Source of the DNA: Microbacterium sp. LWO13-1.2
GTDB lineage: Bacteria > Actinomycetota > Actinomycetes > Actinomycetales > Microbacteriaceae
NCBI RefSeq assembly: GCF_038397725.1
Contig: NZ_CP151634.1
Coordinates: forward strand, 1,178,001-1,242,000
Direction of reading: 5' to 3'
Length of the DNA: 64,000 nucleotides
Position numbers and translations under genes: made by a program. Below are positions 16,338 through 25,447 of this stretch, piece by piece. Positions within the stretch are counted from its first letter, which is position 1. Each line of letters begins with the position of its first letter. The notes under the pieces are model-generated. The model was not told the origin of the DNA and did no database searches. It saw only the letters and a list, made by a program, of their open reading frames with translations.

Positions 16338-17645
16338 GTGTCTCTGAAACGCACACGCTCGATCCGGCTCGCCGCCGGCGCGACCGCCCTCGGGCTGCTC
16401 GCCGCATCGCTCACCGCCTGCGCGGCCGGATCGGATCGCGAAACCATCCGCTTCACGTTCAGCAAGCGAGAGGCGATCGAGTTCATGACTGAACTCGTCG
16501 CCGAGTACAACTCCGCGCAGGACGAGGTCCGCGTCGAGATCGACACCTCCGGCGTGGATGTCGTCTCGGCGAGCTTCGTGCGGGGCAACCCGCCCGACAT
16601 CATGCTGGCCAACTACAACATGGAGATCGCGCGCTTCGTGCAGCGCTGCACGCTGTCCGATCTCGCCGGCACCGAAGCCGCAGCCAGCACCCGCGAGGAC
16701 CTGCAGCCGCTGCTGGACCAGTACGGGTTCTGCGAGGGGCGCACCAGCGCCCTGCCGTACTCGGTGATGGCGGCATCCGTCATCTACAACAAGGACATCT
16801 TCGCGGCCAACGGCCTCGAGGTCCCGCAGACCTGGGACGAGCTGATCGCCGTGTGCGAGCAGCTGAAGGCCGCCGGCATCACGCCGTTCTACGCGACATT
16901 CAAGGACGACTGGACGGCCGGCCAGGGCTGGTACGACTACGCGCTGGGCGGTTCGATCGACGTCATCGACTTCTTCGAGCAGCTGGCCGCGGAGGGCGCC
17001 GACGTCGGCCCGGATTCGGCCGTCTCGTTCCAGAACGACTTCGCCGAGCCGATCGACAGGATGCTCCAGCTCACGGAGAACTATGTCAACGAGGATGCGT
17101 CGAGCCGCGGCTACGGCGACGGCAACCTCGCCTTCTCGAAGGGCGAGGCCGCCATGTACCTGCAGGGGCCGTGGGCGTTCAGCGAGATCGCGAAGACCGC
17201 GCCGGACCTTGAGCTCGGCACCTTCCCCCTGCCGATGACGGACGACCCGTCCGACCTCGCGGTGCGCGTCAACATGGACCTCGCCGCGATGATCCCGGAG
17301 GGCTCGCGTCATCAGGATGCCGCCCGAGACTTCCTGGAGTTCCTCTACGAGCCCGAGAACATCGAGGCGTACAACGCGTCCCAGCTCGGGTTCACGCCCA
17401 CGAAGGATGCCGCTGCCCCCGACGATCCGCGGATCGAGGGGATGATCGAGTACTACGACGACGCCCAGGTGTATCAAGGCCCCTCGGTGCTCGTGCCGAA
17501 GACGATCCCGGTCTTCAACTACGTGCAGGCGATCGTACTCGGCGCCGACCCCGCCGCCACCCTGCGCACCATGGACGCGGACTGGGCGCGTGTCGCCTTC
17601 CGCGCCCCCGCCGTGTCGAGCGAGACAGAGGAGTCCGCGAAATGA
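16338..17645 (+). CDS. Extracellular sugar-binding lipoprotein of an alpha-glucoside ABC importer
   Basis: A 435-residue family 1 solute-binding protein. The N-terminus has basic residues, a hydrophobic helix and a lipobox LTAC with the lipidated Cys at 28. The mature part has the usual features: YNSAQDEVRVEI, PPDIMLANYNME, LPYSVMAASVIYNKDIFAANGLEVPQTWDEL, and a GEAAMYLQGPWAFSEI ligand-hinge region. GTG 16338 is preceded by AAAGGA. The stop overlaps the first permease (ATGA). Together with the GH13 enzyme downstream, the ligand is likely an alpha-glucoside such as maltose, isomaltose, trehalose or sucrose. Confidence 0.88.
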   Translation: MSLKRTRSIRLAAGATALGLLAASLTACAAGSDRETIRFTFSKREAIEFMTELVAEYNSAQDEVRVEIDTSGVDVVSASFVRGNPPDIMLANYNMEIARFVQRCTLSDLAGTEAAASTREDLQPLLDQYGFCEGRTSALPYSVMAASVIYNKDIFAANGLEVPQTWDELIAVCEQLKAAGITPFYATFKDDWTAGQGWYDYALGGSIDVIDFFEQLAAEGADVGPDSAVSFQNDFAEPIDRMLQLTENYVNEDASSRGYGDGNLAFSKGEAAMYLQGPWAFSEIAKTAPDLELGTFPLPMTDDPSDLAVRVNMDLAAMIPEGSRHQDAARDFLEFLYEPENIEAYNASQLGFTPTKDAAAPDDPRIEGMIEYYDDAQVYQGPSVLVPKTIPVFNYVQAIVLGADPAATLRTMDADWARVAFRAPAVSSETEESAK

Positions 17646-18553
17646 CCACGACAACGACCATCGTCACCGGCGGCGCGCGCCGGTTGCGCCGCCCTACGAA
17701 GCGCGTCGAGCCGATCTACTACCTGTTCCTGGTGCCGACACTGGTGCTGTTCACCCTGGCGATCACCGTGCCGGCGGTGATGGGCATCTTCTTCAGCTTC
17801 ACCGACTCCATCGGCATCGGGGACTGGAGCTTCAACGGGCTGACCAACTACATCGCGCTTTTCAGCGACCCCGCCATCCTGCAGAGCTACCTGTTCACGT
17901 TCGGGTTCTCGATCGCGACGGTGCTCGCCGTCAACGTGGTGGCATTCCTGCTCGCGGTCGGGCTGACCTCCCGCATCCGTTTCAAGACGGGGCTGCGGAC
18001 GATCTTCGTGATCCCGATGGTGATCTCGGGCATCATCATCGCCTACGTCTTCAACTTCCTGTTCTCCAACTCCCTCCCCGCAGCGGGGGCCGCGACCGGC
18101 ATCCCGTGGCTCGAGACGAGCATGCTGGCGAACCCCGATCTGGCCTGGGTCGCGATCGTGATCGTGACCGCATGGCAGGCCGTCCCTGGCACGCTCCTGA
18201 TCTACATCGCAGGGCTGCTTTCGGTGCCGGGCGAGGTGTACGAGGCCGCCGACATTGACGGCGCCAACAAGCTCCAGCAGCTCACCCGCATCACGCTGCC
18301 GCTGGTGGCCGGCTACGTCGTGATCAACGTCATCCTCGGATTCAAGGGCTTCCTCGGGGCCTACGACATCATCGTCGGCCTCACCAACGGCGGGCCGGGC
18401 ACCGCGACGAGAAGTATCTCGATGACAGTGATCGCCGGCTTCAACGGCGGCGACTACGCCTACCAGATGGCGAATGCGACGATCTTCTTCATCGTCGCGA
18501 TCATCATCTCCCTCTTCCAGCTCTCGCTGACACGCGGAAGGAACGCACTCTGA
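17642..18553 (+). CDS. Sugar ABC transporter permease (MalF type)
   Basis: A 303-residue permease with six predicted membrane helices after a short cytoplasmic N-terminus. The EAA loop that docks the ATPase is visible as YEAADIDGANKLQQLTRITLPL. It pairs with the second permease, which starts at the overlapping TGATG. The two form the channel of the alpha-glucoside importer in the cell membrane. No ATPase gene lies in the operon. Confidence 0.88.
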   Translation: MTTTTTIVTGGARRLRRPTKRVEPIYYLFLVPTLVLFTLAITVPAVMGIFFSFTDSIGIGDWSFNGLTNYIALFSDPAILQSYLFTFGFSIATVLAVNVVAFLLAVGLTSRIRFKTGLRTIFVIPMVISGIIIAYVFNFLFSNSLPAAGAATGIPWLETSMLANPDLAWVAIVIVTAWQAVPGTLLIYIAGLLSVPGEVYEAADIDGANKLQQLTRITLPLVAGYVVINVILGFKGFLGAYDIIVGLTNGGPGTATRSISMTVIAGFNGGDYAYQMANATIFFIVAIIISLFQLSLTRGRNAL

Positions 18554-19431
18554 TGTCGACGCAGACGCTCACCACCGTCACCGCCTCCGGCCGCAAACCT
18601 CGCATCAAGATGGAACGGGTGAACTGGTCGGGAACGATCATCCTGATCCTGTGCGCCGTCACCGTGCTGCTGCCGCTGTACGTCACGCTCTCGATGGCGT
18701 TCAAGACGCAGGCGCAGGCTGTCGACGGCAACGCCTTCTCGTTCCCGGCGCCCTTCAGCATCGAGGGCTTCGTTCAGGCCTGGACCCTCACGAAGTTCCC
18801 GGTGGGTGCCGGAATCTCGCTGCTGGTCACCGCCGGCACCGTCTTCGCCACGATCGTGCTGGCGGCGTTCGCCTCCTACGCCATCGTGCGCAATTGGGAT
18901 CGGAAGCTCTTCCGGTACTCGTTCTTCTACCTGCTGGCCGCGATGTTCATCCCGTTCCCCGTGGTCGCGCTGCCGCAGATCCAGCTCACCGGACAGGTGG
19001 GGCTGGACAACCCCTTCGGCGTCATCATCCTCGCGACGATGTTCCAGATGAGCTTCAGCGTCCTGCTGTTCACCGCGTTCCTGCGGTCGATACCGCTCGA
19101 GCTCGAGGAGAGCGCGCGCATCGACGGCGCGACGACCTGGCAGACCTTCTGGAAGCTGATCTTCCCGCTGCTCGCTCCGATGAGCGCCACCGTCGGGATC
19201 TTCGCCTTCCTGTACGCCTGGAACGACTTCATGATGCCGTCGCTGATCATCTCCGACCCTGCGTTGCAGACGCTCCCCGTGCGACAGAACCTCTTCCAGA
19301 CGCAGTTCAGCAACAACTATCACGTGTCCTTCGCCTCGTACCTGATGGCGATGGCGCCTGCCATCGTGGCCTACCTGTTCACGCAGCGCTGGGTCATGGA
19401 AGGCGTCACTCAGGGCGCTGTCAAGGGCTGA
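18553..19431 (+). CDS. Sugar ABC transporter permease (MalG type)
   Basis: A 292-residue permease, six predicted membrane helices, with the EAA loop ELEESARIDGATTWQTFWKLIFPL. A C-terminal QRWVMEGVTQGAVKG is typical of MalG/AglG proteins. It overlaps the stop of the preceding permease by one base, and is followed after 59 bases by the GH13 gene with its own ribosome-binding site. An MsiK-like shared ATPase encoded elsewhere must energise the pair. Confidence 0.88.
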   Translation: MSTQTLTTVTASGRKPRIKMERVNWSGTIILILCAVTVLLPLYVTLSMAFKTQAQAVDGNAFSFPAPFSIEGFVQAWTLTKFPVGAGISLLVTAGTVFATIVLAAFASYAIVRNWDRKLFRYSFFYLLAAMFIPFPVVALPQIQLTGQVGLDNPFGVIILATMFQMSFSVLLFTAFLRSIPLELEESARIDGATTWQTFWKLIFPLLAPMSATVGIFAFLYAWNDFMMPSLIISDPALQTLPVRQNLFQTQFSNNYHVSFASYLMAMAPAIVAYLFTQRWVMEGVTQGAVKG

Positions 19432-19490
19432 GCCGGTCCGGCGAGAACAAGGCACACTCGAAACCCCCACAAGAAGGAGCAGTACCACTC

Positions 19491-21176
19491 ATGACCGACG
19501 CGCTACTCGTCGAGACCCGCAAGGCCGATCCCGCCACCTGGTGGCGACAGGCCGCCGTCTATCAGATCTACCCGCGGAGCTTCGCCGATGCGAACGGTGA
19601 CGGGCTCGGGGACATCCCCGGCATCGTCTCCCGTGTCGACTATCTCGACGACCTCGGCATCGACGCCGTGTGGCTGAGCCCGTTCTATCCGTCGGCGCTC
19701 GCCGACGGCGGATATGACGTCGCCGACTACCGCGACGTCGATCCGCGTCTCGGGACGCTGGAGGACTTCGACGCGATGGTCGCCGCTCTCCACGCCCGCG
19801 GCATCCGCGTCGTGGTCGACATCGTCCCCAACCACACCTCGGACCTGCACGAGTGGTTCCAGGAGGCGCTCGCCGCCGGGCGCGGGTCCGCCGCGCGCGA
19901 CCGTTACATCTTCCGCGAGGGCAGTGGCGAGAACGGCGAACTGCCGCCGACCGACTGGGTGTCGGTGTTCGGCGGGCCCGCATGGGAGCGCGTCGAAGAC
20001 GGCCAGTGGTACTTCCACAACTTCGCCACCGAGCAGCCGGATCTGAACTGGGACAACCCGGAGGTCCGCGAGGACTTCCTGACGACCCTGCGCTTCTGGT
20101 CGGACCGCGGCGTCGACGGGTTCCGCATCGACGTCGCGCACATGCTGACGAAGGATCTCGCTGAGCCGCTGCCGTCGCGCGCCGAGCTCGAGCTCATCCC
20201 GCAGGACGGCAAGCATCCGCTGATCGACCGGGACGACGTGCACGAGATCTACGCCGAGTGGCGGCGGGTGTTCAACGAGTACGACCCGCCCCGCACCGCG
20301 GTCGCCGAGGCCTGGGTCTCCACGCCCGAGCGCCGCGCGAAGTACGCCTCGGCAGAGGGTCTCGGCCAGGCGTTCAACTTCGATCTGCTGGTCGCGGACT
20401 TCGACGCCGGGCAGTTCCACTCGATCATCGCCGAGAATCTGGCGCAGTCGCAGATGAGCGGATCATCGACGACCTGGGTGCTCTCGAACCACGACGTCAC
20501 CAGGCACGCCACCCGCTACGGGCTGCCGGCGCTGAACGGGCGCCCGGTCAAGCAGGGCACGGAATGGGTCGCGGCGGGCGGGCCCGAAGACCGGCTCGAC
20601 CGCGAACGGGGGCGGCGCCGGGCGTGTGCGGCGACGCTGCTCCTGCTCGGCCTGCCCGGCAGCACCTATCTCTACCAGGGCGAGGAACTCGGACTGCACG
20701 AGGTCGCCGAGATCGCACCGCAGGAGCGACAGGACCCTGCCTTCTTCCGCGGCGGCGAATTCGACGGGCTCGGCAGGGATGGATGCCGTGTGCCGCTGCC
20801 GTGGACGGCGACCGGGTCGTCGTTCGGATTCGGATCCGGCGATGCGCACCTGCCGCAGCCCGCCTGGTTCGCGGAGTACGCGGTGGATGACGAGGCGGCG
20901 GACCCGGCTTCGACGCTGTCGCTCTACCGTGAGGCCCTGCGCCTGCGGCATCGCCTGCAGACGGACGAGCGCCTGGAGTGGGTCCCCACTGGCCGCGATG
21001 ACGTGCTGCGGTTCGAGCGCCCCAACGGCTGGCAGATCGTGGCGAACTTCGGCACCGAGCCGTTCGAGATCGGTGCGGATGCCGAGGGCATCGTGCTCTC
21101 GAGCGGCACCGTCGACGGACGCTCGGTTCCCGGCGAGACGACGGTCTGGATCGCCCCGGCGGGACTCGTCGGCTGA
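19491..21176 (+). CDS. GH13 alpha-glucosidase
   Basis: A 561-residue cytoplasmic (no signal peptide) glycoside hydrolase family 13 enzyme. Conserved regions are in order: VVVDIVPNHTS, GFRIDVAH (Asp nucleophile), AVAEAWV (Glu acid/base), and LSNHDVTRH (transition-state Asp). The YQIYPRSFADANGDGLGDIPGI start is classic for oligo-1,6-glucosidase/alpha-glucosidase/trehalose-6-phosphate hydrolase types. It would release glucose from imported alpha-glucosides. ATG 19491 follows an AAGAAGGAG site; the frame is open far upstream but that part overlaps the permease in another frame and is not coding. Linkage specificity cannot be read from sequence. Confidence 0.9.
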   Translation: MTDALLVETRKADPATWWRQAAVYQIYPRSFADANGDGLGDIPGIVSRVDYLDDLGIDAVWLSPFYPSALADGGYDVADYRDVDPRLGTLEDFDAMVAALHARGIRVVVDIVPNHTSDLHEWFQEALAAGRGSAARDRYIFREGSGENGELPPTDWVSVFGGPAWERVEDGQWYFHNFATEQPDLNWDNPEVREDFLTTLRFWSDRGVDGFRIDVAHMLTKDLAEPLPSRAELELIPQDGKHPLIDRDDVHEIYAEWRRVFNEYDPPRTAVAEAWVSTPERRAKYASAEGLGQAFNFDLLVADFDAGQFHSIIAENLAQSQMSGSSTTWVLSNHDVTRHATRYGLPALNGRPVKQGTEWVAAGGPEDRLDRERGRRRACAATLLLLGLPGSTYLYQGEELGLHEVAEIAPQERQDPAFFRGGEFDGLGRDGCRVPLPWTATGSSFGFGSGDAHLPQPAWFAEYAVDDEAADPASTLSLYREALRLRHRLQTDERLEWVPTGRDDVLRFERPNGWQIVANFGTEPFEIGADAEGIVLSSGTVDGRSVPGETTVWIAPAGLVG

Positions 21177-21220
21177 GCCGCATATTTCTGGGGGCGGGGG
21201 AGCAGGGCAACAACGCGCGT

Positions 21221-21243
21221 TTGATAATGGTTCTCATTAGCGT
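21221..21243. promoter_or_regulatory. Zur box at the zinc importer operon
   Basis: The sequence TGATAATGGTTCTCATTAG contains the perfect inverted repeat TAATG-5-CATTA (21225-21239), close to the actinobacterial Zur consensus. It lies just upstream of a TAGAGT -10 box (21245-21250), which is 7 bases before ATG 21257, so bound Zur would block the promoter. A zur gene is encoded at 27089 in this window. Confidence 0.8.
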
Positions 21244-21256
21244 TTAGAGTGGGAGC

Positions 21257-22252
21257 ATGAAGAAGCCTGCTCTCGCCCTCTCCCTCGTCTCGGTCGCAGC
21301 TCTCGCGCTCGCCGGATGCTCAGCTGCACCGGCCGCGGGCGGAGCGGATGACGGCAAGATCCAGGTCGTTGCGAGCACGAACGTCTACGGCTCGCTCGCC
21401 GCGCAGATCGGCGGCGACCGGGTCGAGGTCACGTCGATCATCACGTCGGCTGCGCAGGACCCGCACTCCTACGAGTCGAGCGCCCGCGATCGGCTGACCC
21501 TGCAGAAGGCTGAACTGGTGATCGAGAACGGCGGCGGCTACGACTCGTTCATCGACGAACTCCTCGAGGGCGCCGACCCCGAAGTGGTCACGGCCGTCGA
21601 GTTCTCGCACGACTTCCCCGGCAACGAGGGACACGAAGCCGAGGCCGAGCACGATCACGCGGACGAAGCGGAAGGCGACGCCCACGCCGAAGAAGGGCAC
21701 GACCACGAGGGGCACGATCACATCGAAGGGTTCAACGAGCACGTCTGGTTCGACCCGCACACGATGGTCCACGTCGTCGAGGCCATCGCTGACGAGCTGA
21801 CCGCGCTCGACCCCGAGGGCGAAGCCGACTTCACGGCAGCGGCCGCCGAGATCGTCGCCGACCTCGAGGGTTTCGAGACCGACCTTGACACGCTCAAGAC
21901 CGAAGCCGCGGGTGCACCCGTCTTCATCACCGAACCGCTTCCCGGGTACATCGCCGCCGCGGCCGGCCTCACCGACGTCACCCCGGAAGGGTTCGCCGAG
22001 GCCGTCGAAGAAGGCGCCGATGTCGCACCGGCCACACTGCTCGAGGCGCTCGCGGTGATCGAGAACGGACAGGCGAAGGTGCTGCTCACCAACGCGCAGA
22101 CCGGCGGATCCGAGACGGAGCGCGTCGAGGATGCGGCCGAAGCGGCCGGCATCCCGGTTGTCGCCTTCAGTGAACTTCTCGAGGACGGATCGTCGTACTC
22201 TGAGTGGATGCGCGACGCGATCCAGAACCTCGCCGACGCACTCCACTCGTGA
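21257..22252 (+). CDS. znuA: Zinc-binding lipoprotein of a ZnuABC-type importer
   Basis: A 331-residue cluster 9 metal-binding protein. The signal peptide ends at lipobox LAGC (Cys21). The mature protein has the hallmark His/acid-rich loop (residues about 117-157, with many HDH and EGHDHEGHDH units), which marks zinc rather than manganese binding. Further features are SAAQDPHSYESSARD and FNEHVWFDPHTM. The transcript is probably leaderless (TAGAGT 7 bases before the ATG) and under the Zur box at 21221. The stop overlaps the ATPase gene (GTGA). Confidence 0.88.
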   Translation: MKKPALALSLVSVAALALAGCSAAPAAGGADDGKIQVVASTNVYGSLAAQIGGDRVEVTSIITSAAQDPHSYESSARDRLTLQKAELVIENGGGYDSFIDELLEGADPEVVTAVEFSHDFPGNEGHEAEAEHDHADEAEGDAHAEEGHDHEGHDHIEGFNEHVWFDPHTMVHVVEAIADELTALDPEGEADFTAAAAEIVADLEGFETDLDTLKTEAAGAPVFITEPLPGYIAAAAGLTDVTPEGFAEAVEEGADVAPATLLEALAVIENGQAKVLLTNAQTGGSETERVEDAAEAAGIPVVAFSELLEDGSSYSEWMRDAIQNLADALHS

Positions 22253-23079
22253 GCGGCGGCGCTGACGCGCGCGCCCACGCACCAGGACCCATCCTCGAGA
22301 TCACCGGGGCAGCCCTTCATCGCAGCAACCATGAGCTCTGGGCAGGCCTCGACCTGACCGTCGAGCCCGGGGAGTTCATCGCCGTGCTCGGTCCGTCCGG
22401 CTCCGGCAAGACCACGCTGCTGCGCAGCATCCTGGGCCTGCAGCCATTGTCGGCCGGGAACATCCTCGTCGGCGGCGAGAAGGTGCATCGGGGGAATCCG
22501 CGCATCGGGTACATCCCTCAGCAGCGACCGATGGCCCCCGACACCAGCATGCGTGCGCGCGATGTGGTCGCTCTCGGCGTGCAGGGCACCCGATTCGGAT
22601 TCCCGATTCCGCGGCGCGGTGATCGAGCGCGCGTCGACGCCCTGCTCGACGGCGTCGGTGCGGCGCACTACGCCGAACGACCGGTGGGACTGCTCTCCGG
22701 AGGTGAGCAGCAGCGTCTCAGGGTCGGCCAGGCCCTGGCCGATGCGCCGAGCCTGCTGCTGTGCGACGAGCCGCTGTCGAACCTCGACCTGGCCAACCAG
22801 CGCGGCATCACCGACATCATCGACCGGGAGCGTCGTGATCGCGGTGCCGCTGTGCTGTTCGTGACCCACGACATCAATCCGATCCTCGGCCGCGTCGACC
22901 GCATCCTCTACATCGCCGGCGGCCGCTTCGTCCTCGGCACCCCCGACGAAGTCCTGCAGAGCCGCGTCCTCACCGACCTCTACGGAACCCCCGTCTTCGT
23001 GCTCCGTGCCGGCGACCGCCTGGTCGTGGTCGGAGTGCCGGATGCCGAGCCGCACCACGACCACGGGGAGATCGCATGA
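22249..23079 (+). CDS. znuC: Zinc ABC transporter ATPase
   Basis: A 276-residue ABC ATPase. Walker A is GPSGSGKTTLL, the signature is LSGGEQQRLRVGQAL, and Walker B is LLLCDEPLSNLD. I chose GTG 22249, which overlaps the upstream stop as GTGA; the frame is open further upstream but there it lies inside znuA. The gene is coupled to the permease by an ATGA overlap. It powers zinc uptake under zinc shortage. Confidence 0.88.
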   Translation: MSGGADARAHAPGPILEITGAALHRSNHELWAGLDLTVEPGEFIAVLGPSGSGKTTLLRSILGLQPLSAGNILVGGEKVHRGNPRIGYIPQQRPMAPDTSMRARDVVALGVQGTRFGFPIPRRGDRARVDALLDGVGAAHYAERPVGLLSGGEQQRLRVGQALADAPSLLLCDEPLSNLDLANQRGITDIIDRERRDRGAAVLFVTHDINPILGRVDRILYIAGGRFVLGTPDEVLQSRVLTDLYGTPVFVLRAGDRLVVVGVPDAEPHHDHGEIA

Positions 23080-23939
23080 GGCTCCTCGTTGACTGGTCGG
23101 ACGTGTTCTCGTTCCAGGACTACGGCGCGCTCGTCGCGCTGCTCGCCAACTCGATCCTCGCCGGCGCCGTGCTCGGCATCGTCGGCGGGCTCATCGGCGT
23201 CTTCGTCATGCAGCGTGACCTCGCCTTCGCTGTGCACGGGGTGAGCGAGCTCTCGTTCGCCGGCGCCGCCGCCGCGCTGCTGTTCGGCGGGAGCGTGGTC
23301 GCCGGCTCGTTGGGCGGTGCGCTCATCGCGGCGATCCTGATCGGGATCCTCGGCGCGAAGGCCAGGGACCGCAACTCGATCGTCGGCGTGCTGATGCCGT
23401 TCGGCCTCGGCCTCGGCATCCTGTTCCTGTCGCTCTACGAGGGCCGAAGCGCGAACCGGTTCAGCCTGCTCACCGGGCAGATCGTCTCGGTGTCCAGTCC
23501 TGACCTCGGCTGGCTGCTCGGCATCAGCATCGTCGTGCTGCTCGGACTGCTGCTGATGTGGAACCCGCTGCGCTTCGACTCGCTCGACCCTGAGTCGGCG
23601 GCGGCGCGCGGCGTGCCGACCAGGGTCGTGAGTCTCGTGTTCATGGTGCTGCTCGGTCTCATCGTCGCGGTCAGCGTGCACATCATCGGCGCGCTGCTGG
23701 TGATGGCGCTGCTGGTGACCCCTGCGGCCGCAGCGATGCGCGTCAGCGCCGGCCCTGTCGCGGTGCCGCTGCTCGCCGCGCTGTTCGGTTTCGTCTCAGC
23801 CGTCGGCGGCATCCTGCTCGCGCTCGCCGGCACACTGCCGGTGAGTCCGTACATCACGACCCTGTCGTTCCTGATCTACGCCCTGTGCTGGCTGGTGCAG
23901 CGGGCCAGGGCGCGCGTGCGTCGCGCGCCGCGTTCCTGA
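23076..23939 (+). CDS. znuB: Zinc ABC transporter permease
   Basis: A 287-residue ABC-3 family permease with about eight or nine membrane helices. ABC-3 features include HGVSELSFAGAAAALLFGG, SLYEGRSANRF and the C-terminal HIIGALLVMALLVTPAAAA block. It starts inside the ATPase stop (ATGA) and completes the znuACB operon. The 3' end lies only 6 bases from the stop of the convergent GNAT-AAA gene. Confidence 0.88.
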   Translation: MRLLVDWSDVFSFQDYGALVALLANSILAGAVLGIVGGLIGVFVMQRDLAFAVHGVSELSFAGAAAALLFGGSVVAGSLGGALIAAILIGILGAKARDRNSIVGVLMPFGLGLGILFLSLYEGRSANRFSLLTGQIVSVSSPDLGWLLGISIVVLLGLLLMWNPLRFDSLDPESAAARGVPTRVVSLVFMVLLGLIVAVSVHIIGALLVMALLVTPAAAAMRVSAGPVAVPLLAALFGFVSAVGGILLALAGTLPVSPYITTLSFLIYALCWLVQRARARVRRAPRS

Positions 23940-23945
23940 ATCCGG

Positions 23946-25232
23946 TTACACCCGCGCGAGCGCCTCGATGTCTTCCAGGAACTCGGCGGCGGTCTCTGCC
24001 GACACGGTCGTGCGGGTTCCTGCGACCGCCTGCAGGTAGTCGTCGGTACCCGGTCCGGTCGTATCGGATGCCGCATCCCCGGCGCCGACCGCCGCCTCGA
24101 ACGCACGCTGCGAGGCGCTGCGCGCCGCGAACTCGATGTCGGCGGGGGAGAACCCGGCCGTGCGCGCGACGAGAAGGTCGATGTCCACGGCATCCACGAC
24201 CAGCTCGGGGATGTACCGGCGCCAGATCGATCGCCGCGCTGCCTCATCTGGAAGCCCGATCGGGATCACGTAGTCGAAGCGGCCATGCCGGAGGAAGGCG
24301 CTGTCGAGCGCGCGGATGAAGTTCGTCGCGCACACGAGCAGGCGCCCTGGCTGCTCGCGGAACGCCGGGATGGTCTTCAGCAGCTCGTTCGTCACGCCCT
24401 GCAGCGGCGACGGCGGCTCGCCCGACCGCTGTGCGGCGATCTCCTCGACCTCGTCGATGAAGACCACCGCGTGCTCGAGCTCGGAGATCTTGTTGAACGT
24501 CTCCCGCAGAGCGCCGGCCAGTCCCTTCGGATCGGCGGCGAGTCGCGAGGGGAAGACCTCGACGAACGACCACTCCAGGCGCGAGGCGATCGCCTTCGCG
24601 AACGTCGTCTTACCGGTGCCTGGGGGACCGAACAGCACCACCGCACGGGGCGGAACGACGCCGAAGCTCTCGGCCAGGTCGGGCTCTGCGAGCGGCAGCA
24701 CCAGCCGCTGTTCGAGAATCTCCTTCTCCCGGCGCATCCCCGAAACCGACCCCCACAGGTCGCGCGGCATCAGGCGCCCACCGAGTTCGGCGAGGGAGGA
24801 GAGCTCCTGCCGCTGCACCGGGATGCGCCGCTCGAAGTACCGCAGGTGCTGCTTGAGTTCGAAGCCCTGGGCGTCGAACGCGGCGAGGCGCGTCTCCACC
24901 TCCGGCATCAGGGCCGACAGCTTGGTGAGACCGTGCTGCGCCATGCTCTTCTCCAGCGCGGCCAGGAGCGCCGATCCGATTCCGCGACCACGCCAGTCGT
25001 CGTCGATGGCGAAGAACACGATCCAGCCCTGGTCATGGGCTGCCCGACCGACGATGGCGCCGACGATGTCATCGCCGTGCACCGCGACGATCGCGTGATC
25101 CTTCTGGCACGAGGCCACCACCTCGCTGAGGTCGTAGACCGGTTCGCTGCCGGCGCGCTTGAGCTCCTCCCACAGGTGCAGGATGCCGCCCAGGTCATCG
25201 TTGTGGAACTCGCGCAGTCGCCAGCCGGTCAT
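23946..25232 (-). CDS. GNAT acetyltransferase fused to an AAA+ ATPase
   Basis: A 428-residue two-domain protein. Residues 1-140 form a GNAT domain with the acetyl-CoA motif RGRGIGSALL (81-90). Residues 185-410 form a classic AAA ATPase: Walker A GPPGTGKTTF (202-211), Walker B AVVFIDEVEEIA, sensor-1 LLVCATNFIRALDSAFLRHGRFD (arginine finger region) and sensor-2 GFSPADIEFAARSA. ATG 25232 has a good AAGGAG site. The ATPase resembles membrane-protease/26S-type classic AAA proteins but lacks the protease. Known GNAT-AAA fusions are rare; a role in acetylating and remodelling a protein target can only be guessed. It may be a stand-alone unit: neighbours are unrelated. Confidence 0.8.
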   Translation of the reverse strand: MTGWRLREFHNDDLGGILHLWEELKRAGSEPVYDLSEVVASCQKDHAIVAVHGDDIVGAIVGRAAHDQGWIVFFAIDDDWRGRGIGSALLAALEKSMAQHGLTKLSALMPEVETRLAAFDAQGFELKQHLRYFERRIPVQRQELSSLAELGGRLMPRDLWGSVSGMRREKEILEQRLVLPLAEPDLAESFGVVPPRAVVLFGPPGTGKTTFAKAIASRLEWSFVEVFPSRLAADPKGLAGALRETFNKISELEHAVVFIDEVEEIAAQRSGEPPSPLQGVTNELLKTIPAFREQPGRLLVCATNFIRALDSAFLRHGRFDYVIPIGLPDEAARRSIWRRYIPELVVDAVDIDLLVARTAGFSPADIEFAARSASQRAFEAAVGAGDAASDTTGPGTDDYLQAVAGTRTTVSAETAAEFLEDIEALARV

Positions 25233-25447
25233 GAGGCTCCTTCGTCTCGATGCGGCAACCATACCGGCGTGGAGAGGAGGTGACCCATTCAGCCGGCATC
25301 CACCGTAATGATCCGGTGCACGTGACCCGGGCATGGAGCCTCGCTCCATCGAACTGTTCGGGATTAGTGTCGAGGAACCGGCAACGGCTCCGACCACACA
25401 GCGAGGCAGGCGTTTGGCCGCCTCGTGTCATAGAAGGAGAACGAACC

